Shown here: positions 7,308 through 11,074 of the stretch, one piece after another
Position numbering within the stretch: position 1 is the first letter of the stretch
How the letters are laid out: every line of letters begins with the position of its first letter
Assembly: GCA_902791885.1 (NCBI GenBank)
Contig: CADAXO010000058.1
Coordinates: 1 to 11,074, forward strand
Direction of reading: 5' to 3'
DNA length: 11,074 bases
Source: Oscillospiraceae bacterium
Lineage (GTDB): Bacteria; Bacillota_A; Clostridia; Saccharofermentanales; Saccharofermentanaceae
Position numbers and translations under genes: made by a program
Notes under the pieces: generated by a model
Databases searched by the model: none
The model's input: only the letters and a program-made list of their open reading frames with translations
What the model was told of the DNA's origin: nothing

Positions 7308-7345
7308 AAAAGCGGCATTTCCTTCGGGAAGTGCCGCTTTTCTTT
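7308..7345 (+). terminator. Strong Rho-independent terminator with UUCG loop
   Basis: AAAAGCGGCATTTCC (7308-7322) pairs with GGAAGTGCCGCTTTT (7327-7341) around a TTCG tetraloop closed by C-G. It is a 15-bp stem with one G-T wobble, followed by CTTT. It lies 32 bases after the cystatin-like lipoprotein stop codon and separates that gene from the lipid operon. Confidence 0.95.
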
Positions 7346-7374
7346 ATATTAATACATTCCCGCGATATATTATG

Positions 7375-7380
7375 TATAAT
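7375..7380 (+). promoter_or_regulatory. Probable -10 box of the lipid operon
   Basis: TATAAT, 14 bases before the ATG at 7395, in an AT-rich stretch just after the strong terminator. No clear -35 hexamer is seen. A transcript from here would have a 5' leader of only a few bases ahead of the GGGGAT ribosome binding site (7384-7389). Confidence 0.45.
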
Positions 7381-7394
7381 AGCTGGGGATTATC

Positions 7395-8453
7395 ATGAAG
7401 ACCGGTTTGAAGAAAAGTCAACTTAAGAATGTATTTTGGGCGATGATATCAGCTGTGCTCGCATTTCTGACCATTAAAGTAGTTCTTGATCAGAATAAGG
7501 ATATGTCCGTCGGTGAGCTTTGGAAGATGGTCAAAGTTTCGGACAAGTTATTTGTCGTGCTCGCTGTAATAGCGGCTGCGATGTTTGTATGGTTCGAAGG
7601 TGTTGCCATCCTGTCCATTCTTAAGAGGAGCGGATATAAGCGCAGCCATTTCCAGGGCCTTCTTTACAGTACGTCCGATATCTACTTCTCGGCTATCACG
7701 CCGTCCGCTACTGGCGGTCAGCCCGCAAGTGCCTACTTCATGATGCGTGACGGCATCCCGGGCGGCATCATAACCGCGACACTTATACTGAATCTTGCCA
7801 TGTACACGGCATCCATTATCTTCCTGGGAGTCGTTTCCATAATATTCCGCCCCAGGACTTTCCTCGGGTTCAATACCTTTTCGAGGGTTATCATCGTGTT
7901 AGGCTTCGTGGCGCTGCTTACCCTGGCCACGATCTTCATAGTGCTCCTTAAGAAAGAGAACATTATTTTCACGCCTGCCGAGCGCCTCATAAACTTTCTG
8001 CACAAGAAGAAGATAATCAAGAACAAGGATGCTAAGCTTAAGAAGCTCGAAAAGCACAAGGAAGACTACACCTGCTGCGCCGACCTGATCTCTTCCAGCA
8101 AGCGCGTGATGACGGCGGCTTTTATATGGAACCTCATCCAAAGGTCGTCCCAGATCATGGTCCCCGTGCTGATCTACAAGGCTTTGGGCGGAGACGCGCA
8201 AAACATGATCGACGTGTTCTGCAAGCAGGTTCTTATAACGATCGGTTACAATTTTGTCCCCATTCCCGGAGGCATGGGAATCTCAGATTATCTTATGATC
8301 GACGGATTTGGTGAACTAATGGGCAGCGATCTGTCGTATAATGTTGAATTGATAAGCCGTGTTATTTCATTCTATATGTGCGTACTTATCAGCGGATTGA
8401 TAACGCTGGCAGGTTATTTTATCGGGAGGAAAAAAGATGATAGGCGTTTATGA
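7395..8453 (+). CDS. Flippase-like membrane protein (LPG_synthase_TM family)
   Basis: A 352-residue multi-pass membrane protein. Hydrophobic helices lie at about 11-31, 52-75, 124-150, 163-186, 255-265, 275-290 and 320-345. Two family hallmarks are present: FSAITPSATGGQPASAYF (98-115) and FVPIPGGMGISDYLMIDGF (287-305), as in the transmembrane half of lysyl-phosphatidylglycerol synthases and the UPF0104 proteins. The soluble aminoacyl-transfer domain of MprF is absent, so it should not make lysyl-PG by itself; members of this type are thought to move lipids or lipid-linked intermediates across the membrane, which is not proven here. It overlaps the phosphatidylserine synthase gene by 17 bases, so the two should be translationally coupled and involved in phospholipid handling. 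A Lys-rich cytoplasmic loop spans about 203-222. ATG 7395 is preceded by GGGGAT. Confidence 0.85.
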   Translation: MKTGLKKSQLKNVFWAMISAVLAFLTIKVVLDQNKDMSVGELWKMVKVSDKLFVVLAVIAAAMFVWFEGVAILSILKRSGYKRSHFQGLLYSTSDIYFSAITPSATGGQPASAYFMMRDGIPGGIITATLILNLAMYTASIIFLGVVSIIFRPRTFLGFNTFSRVIIVLGFVALLTLATIFIVLLKKENIIFTPAERLINFLHKKKIIKNKDAKLKKLEKHKEDYTCCADLISSSKRVMTAAFIWNLIQRSSQIMVPVLIYKALGGDAQNMIDVFCKQVLITIGYNFVPIPGGMGISDYLMIDGFGELMGSDLSYNVELISRVISFYMCVLISGLITLAGYFIGRKKDDRRL

Positions 8454-9147
8454 TTACACCGTCATTCTCACATATGCTTCGTTAGTCTCAGGCATACTCG
8501 GAATAGTATGCAGCGTTACGGGTGCCGGCCACCCTGTTCTCGGATTGTTCTTCCTGATGTTATCGGGCATGCTCGATGCCTTTGACGGAAGAGTTGCGAG
8601 AACAAAGAAGAACCGAAGCGAATTCGAGAAGAACTTCGGAGTTCAGATCGACTCCCTCTGCGACATGATCTGCTTCGGTGTCCTTCCTGCCACGATCGGT
8701 CTTGCCAGACTTCGTGTAAGCGGAATCTTTACCGAGATCGTATCCCATAAAGAATACGAAGGCAATTATGCTTTGCTTATACTTTTCATCATAATCGCGG
8801 TGTTCTATGTACTCTCGGCGATGATCAGACTTGCATACTTTAACTCCACGATCGAGATTCGCGAGGAAGGCAGCAAGACATTGGGATATCAGTATTTTAT
8901 CGGTCTTCCCGTTACGTCGGCCGCTTTGGTATTCCCGCTCGTCATGGTGATCCAGATGTTCATTAAGAGAGATCTTGTAGTTCCCTACTTCATCCTGATG
9001 CTCCTCATGGCGATCGCATTCATCATGAATATCAGGATCAGGAAGCCAGGCAAGGTTGGATTGATCGTAATCATGATCATCGGAATCATAGAATTCATAA
9101 TTACCTGTCTGGTATTTTACTTCATGAACCGAGCGGAGTTCTTCTGA
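8437..9147 (+). CDS. pssA: CDP-diacylglycerol-serine O-phosphatidyltransferase
   Basis: Integral membrane enzyme that joins serine to CDP-diacylglycerol, giving phosphatidylserine and CMP. At 236 residues with several hydrophobic helices it fits the Firmicutes PssA type. The CDP-alcohol phosphatidyltransferase motif is seen at 47-76: D47..D50-G51..A54-R55, then G68...D72...D76, with the four aspartates that bind Mg and substrate. The gap between AR and G is 12 residues rather than the classical 8; my recollection is that this longer form is normal in some Clostridia. The start at 8437 is well supported by GGGAGGA (8424-8430), six bases before ATG. The gene begins inside the flippase-like gene and its stop directly adjoins the decarboxylase start, so all three form one operon. 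Phosphatidylglycerophosphate synthase shares the fold, but the neighbouring decarboxylase argues for PssA. Confidence 0.9.
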   Translation: MIGVYDYTVILTYASLVSGILGIVCSVTGAGHPVLGLFFLMLSGMLDAFDGRVARTKKNRSEFEKNFGVQIDSLCDMICFGVLPATIGLARLRVSGIFTEIVSHKEYEGNYALLILFIIIAVFYVLSAMIRLAYFNSTIEIREEGSKTLGYQYFIGLPVTSAALVFPLVMVIQMFIKRDLVVPYFILMLLMAIAFIMNIRIRKPGKVGLIVIMIIGIIEFIITCLVFYFMNRAEFF

Positions 9148-9969
9148 TTGGGCAGTCTGGAGTTTCTTTATAAGACCGCACCCGGAAGGATAATTCTTAA
9201 GCCTTTGATCTCGAAGCCTGTCTCGTCTTTCTCGGGATGGCTTCTGGACAGAAAGGTTTCCAAGGTTCTGATCAAGTCGTTCGTAAAAAATAACAACATC
9301 GATCTTCGAGATTATCAGACCGATAACATCAATTGTTTCAACGACTTTTTCTGCAGAAGGATCAAGGACGGATTAAGACCGTTCGATACTGATCCCGAAG
9401 CTTTGACCGCTCCCTGCGACGGACTTTTACGTGTTCACAAGATCGCTGACGGATCTGTTCTCGGTGTTAAGCAGAGCAAGTTCACGATCAAGTCTTTATT
9501 AAGAGATGATGAGCTTGCTGCTTCTTTCGATAACGGTTATGCCTTCGTATACAGATTATGCGTTAACCACTATCACAGATATGCGTATTTTGACTCCGGC
9601 CATAAGCTTGAGGACAGAAGGATTGACGGCGTTTACCATACTGTCCGTCCGATAGCTCTTGAGGGGTATCCGGTGTTCGTCGAGAATACCAGGGAATATG
9701 CGGTTATAGATTCCGAAGTCTTCGGCCGCTGCGTTCAGATGGAAGTCGGAGCGATGCTCGTAGGAAGGATAGTCAACGATCACCCTTTTCCCGGCATGGT
9801 CGAAAGGGGTATGGAGAAAGGCCATTTCGAGTACGGAGGCTCCACGATAATCGTGCTGATTCCCGAAGGTTCTGCCCAGGTCCGTGCCGACCTTATCGAG
9901 GCTTCGACGACCGATAAAGAGATTCCCGTTGTAATGGGAGAGAAAGTGGGCTCACATTTAATCCCATGA
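9148..9969 (+). CDS. psd: Phosphatidylserine decarboxylase proenzyme
   Basis: Membrane-associated pyruvoyl enzyme that converts phosphatidylserine, the product of the upstream gene, to phosphatidylethanolamine. Its 273 residues are close to the usual length. Visible landmarks are FNDFFCRRIKDGLRPFD (64-80), APCDG with D91, NHYHRY with H143, the VNDHPFPG region (209-216), and the self-cleavage site YGGST at 229-233, where S232 would become the pyruvoyl group and separate beta and alpha chains. The Asp-His-Ser set expected for autocleavage is complete. No in-frame ATG precedes these motifs: the best start is TTG 9148, directly after the pssA stop TGA, with GGAG at 9135-9138 nine bases upstream. 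This zero-base spacing and rare start suggest coupling to pssA translation and lower output. Confidence 0.93.
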   Translation: MGSLEFLYKTAPGRIILKPLISKPVSSFSGWLLDRKVSKVLIKSFVKNNNIDLRDYQTDNINCFNDFFCRRIKDGLRPFDTDPEALTAPCDGLLRVHKIADGSVLGVKQSKFTIKSLLRDDELAASFDNGYAFVYRLCVNHYHRYAYFDSGHKLEDRRIDGVYHTVRPIALEGYPVFVENTREYAVIDSEVFGRCVQMEVGAMLVGRIVNDHPFPGMVERGMEKGHFEYGGSTIIVLIPEGSAQVRADLIEASTTDKEIPVVMGEKVGSHLIP

Positions 9970-9984
9970 ACGGCTTTCATGGAG

Positions 9985-9990
9985 TATAAT
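9985..9990 (+). promoter_or_regulatory. Probable -10 box of guaA
   Basis: TATAAT, 52 bases before the guaA ATG, 16 bases after the psd stop. It has no clear -35. A 7-bp inverted repeat, CCATGAA (9964-9970) and TTCATGG (9976-9982), lies immediately upstream in the -35 area. The leader is too short for a purine riboswitch aptamer and none is visible. Confidence 0.45.
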
Positions 9991-10041
9991 GCTTAACATA
10001 TTAATTAAGAATAAAAGAAACGGAAGCATCAGGAGGTGCAT

Positions 10042-11074
10042 ATGGCACAGGAAATGATCCTCGTACTTGATTTTGGAGGACAGTATAATCAGCTGATCGC
10101 AAGACGCGTAAGAGAGCTGTCTGTCTACAGTGAAGTTCATCCGCATACATTGTCTATTGAAGAGATTAAGAAGATGGCCCCTGCGGGTATTATCCTGACG
10201 GGCGGTCCCGCTACTGTTTATGAGGACGATGCACCGAAGTGCAGCAAGGAGCTTTTCGAACTGGGTATACCTGTTCTCGGTATCTGCTACGGCGCACAGC
10301 TTATGACGTATCTTCTCGGAGGCAAGGTAGAGAAGGCTGAGGTCCGTGAGTACGGCCACACCGAGGTCTCCACAGACGGAACGGATCTGCTTTTCACGGG
10401 CGTTTCCAAGAAGACCGTTGTCTGGATGAGCCACACCATCAGGATCACAGAGGTTGCTCCCGGATTCCGTATCACGGCTTCGTCAGTATCGTGCCCCGTC
10501 GCTGCAGCTTCCGACTGGAACCGTAAGCTGTTCCTGACGCAGTTCCACCCCGAGGTAACACACAGCGTAGAAGGCCAGGCAATGCTCGCGAATTTTGTAC
10601 GCAATGTCTGCAAGTGCCGCTGTGACTGGAAGATGTCTTCTTTCGTTGATGAGTCTATCGTCACCCTGAAGCGTAAGGTAGGAAGCGGACGCGTGCTGCT
10701 ATCGGCAAGCAGCTTACATGTGTTTTTGTTGATCACGGCCTCCTTCGAAAAGATGAGGGCGACGACGTCGAGGCTGTATTCGGTCCCCGCGGACCCTACG
10801 AGCTCAACTTCATCCGCGTTAATGCGCAGAAGAGGTTCTACGACAAACTCGCGGGCGTCGAAGAGCCTGAGCAGAAGCGTAAGATCATAGGCGAGGAGTT
10901 CATCCGCGTGTTCGAGGAGGAGGCACGTAAGATCGGTGCCGTTGATTTCCTCGTGCAGGGTACGATCTACCCTGATGTTATCGAGTCAGGTCTCGGCAAG
11001 TCGGCTGTCATCAAGTCCCACCACAATGTAGGCGGACTTCCGGACTGCGTTGACTTCAAGGAGATAATCGAGCC
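10042..11074 (+). pseudogene. guaA: GMP synthase (glutamine-hydrolysing), PP-loop deleted, frameshifted, 3' cut by window
   Basis: GuaA makes GMP from XMP, ATP and glutamine. Residues 1-190 are a complete class I amidotransferase: DFGGQYNQLIARRVRE at 10-25, GICYGAQ with nucleophile C82, and FHPEV with H169 and E171. The linker CDWKMSSF and VGSGRVLL (213-220) follow as expected, but the ATP-binding stretch normally coming next (family motif SGGVDSS and its helix) is absent. At 10701 the sequence resumes in another frame as [20 protein letters not shown], then [32 protein letters not shown] and [12 protein letters not shown] to the window end. Family spacing implies 18 codons plus one base lost, about 55 nt. 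As written, the product reads out of frame and stops at 10888-10890 without ATPase function. ATG 10042 is the start, with AGGAGG at 10031-10036; the GTG at 10036 overlaps this site. Loss of this enzyme would cause guanine auxotrophy unless salvage or a second copy exists, so a sequence error is a serious alternative. Confidence 0.9.

Noticed and set aside
9964..9982. CCATGAA/TTCATGG hairpin after psd as a terminator
   Set aside because: The 7-bp stem has no T tract and is followed at once by the guaA -10 box; it is more likely incidental, though it could modestly affect that promoter.
10036..10038. GTG 10036 as guaA start
   Set aside because: It overlaps the AGGAGG ribosome binding site; ATG 10042 is correctly spaced and gives the usual MAQE-type N terminus.
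9970..10041. Purine riboswitch ahead of guaA
   Set aside because: Only 72 bases separate the genes, and no three-way junction or terminator/antiterminator pair is visible.
10693..10890. Real alternative C terminus for GuaA after residue 220
   Set aside because: The read-through residues are low-complexity Ser/Thr/Arg sequence typical of out-of-frame DNA, while the other frame encodes a perfect GuaA continuation.

Overview
The window looks like a chromosomal piece of a low-to-mid GC Firmicute, most likely an anaerobic member of the Clostridia (Eubacteriales). The grounds are strong AGGAGG/GGGGG-type ribosome binding sites, SigA-like TATAAT boxes, lipoproteins with a lipobox followed by Thr/Glu/Ser-rich tethers, a DUF4214 exported protein, and Firmicutes-type PssA and Psd. 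No outer-membrane gene is seen. The genus cannot be fixed from sequence alone. The DNA is almost fully coding: no gap without a gene exceeds about 160 bases, and no tRNA, rRNA, CRISPR array, transposase or phage gene is visible.

Layout. (1) 2-674: the 3' part of a three-helix membrane protein of DUF3592-like type, broken by a 28-bp tandem duplication. (2) 693-1892: peptidase T, a cytosolic tripeptidase. (3) 1973-7275: a block of four exported proteins, each with its own promoter and/or terminator. They are an 800-residue lipoprotein ending in an ABC-type solute-binding domain, a GLUG/beta-helix-like lipoprotein, a convergent DUF4214 secreted protein on the minus strand, and a lipoprotein whose core is a duplicated unit with a cystatin-like QxVxG motif. 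(4) 7395-9969: a tightly packed lipid operon: a flippase-like membrane protein (LPG_synthase_TM family), phosphatidylserine synthase and phosphatidylserine decarboxylase. The last two together convert CDP-diacylglycerol and serine to phosphatidylethanolamine. (5) 10042-11074: GMP synthase guaA, cut by the window end. Its amidotransferase domain is intact, but about 55 nt carrying the ATP-binding PP-loop are missing and the frame is shifted.

The two broken genes are the most striking observations. In each case the change is a simple indel whose reversal restores a clean family-like protein: a 28-bp duplication near the left end and a roughly 55-nt deletion near the right end. They may be real mutations (the 28-bp repeat could even act as an on/off slippage switch) or errors in an assembled, probably metagenomic, sequence. 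Loss of a central purine gene favours an error or a mixed population for guaA. I found no clearly novel multi-gene system. The most unusual proteins are the duplicated cystatin-like lipoprotein and the solute-binding lipoprotein with a large extra N-terminal region and no transporter genes beside it.
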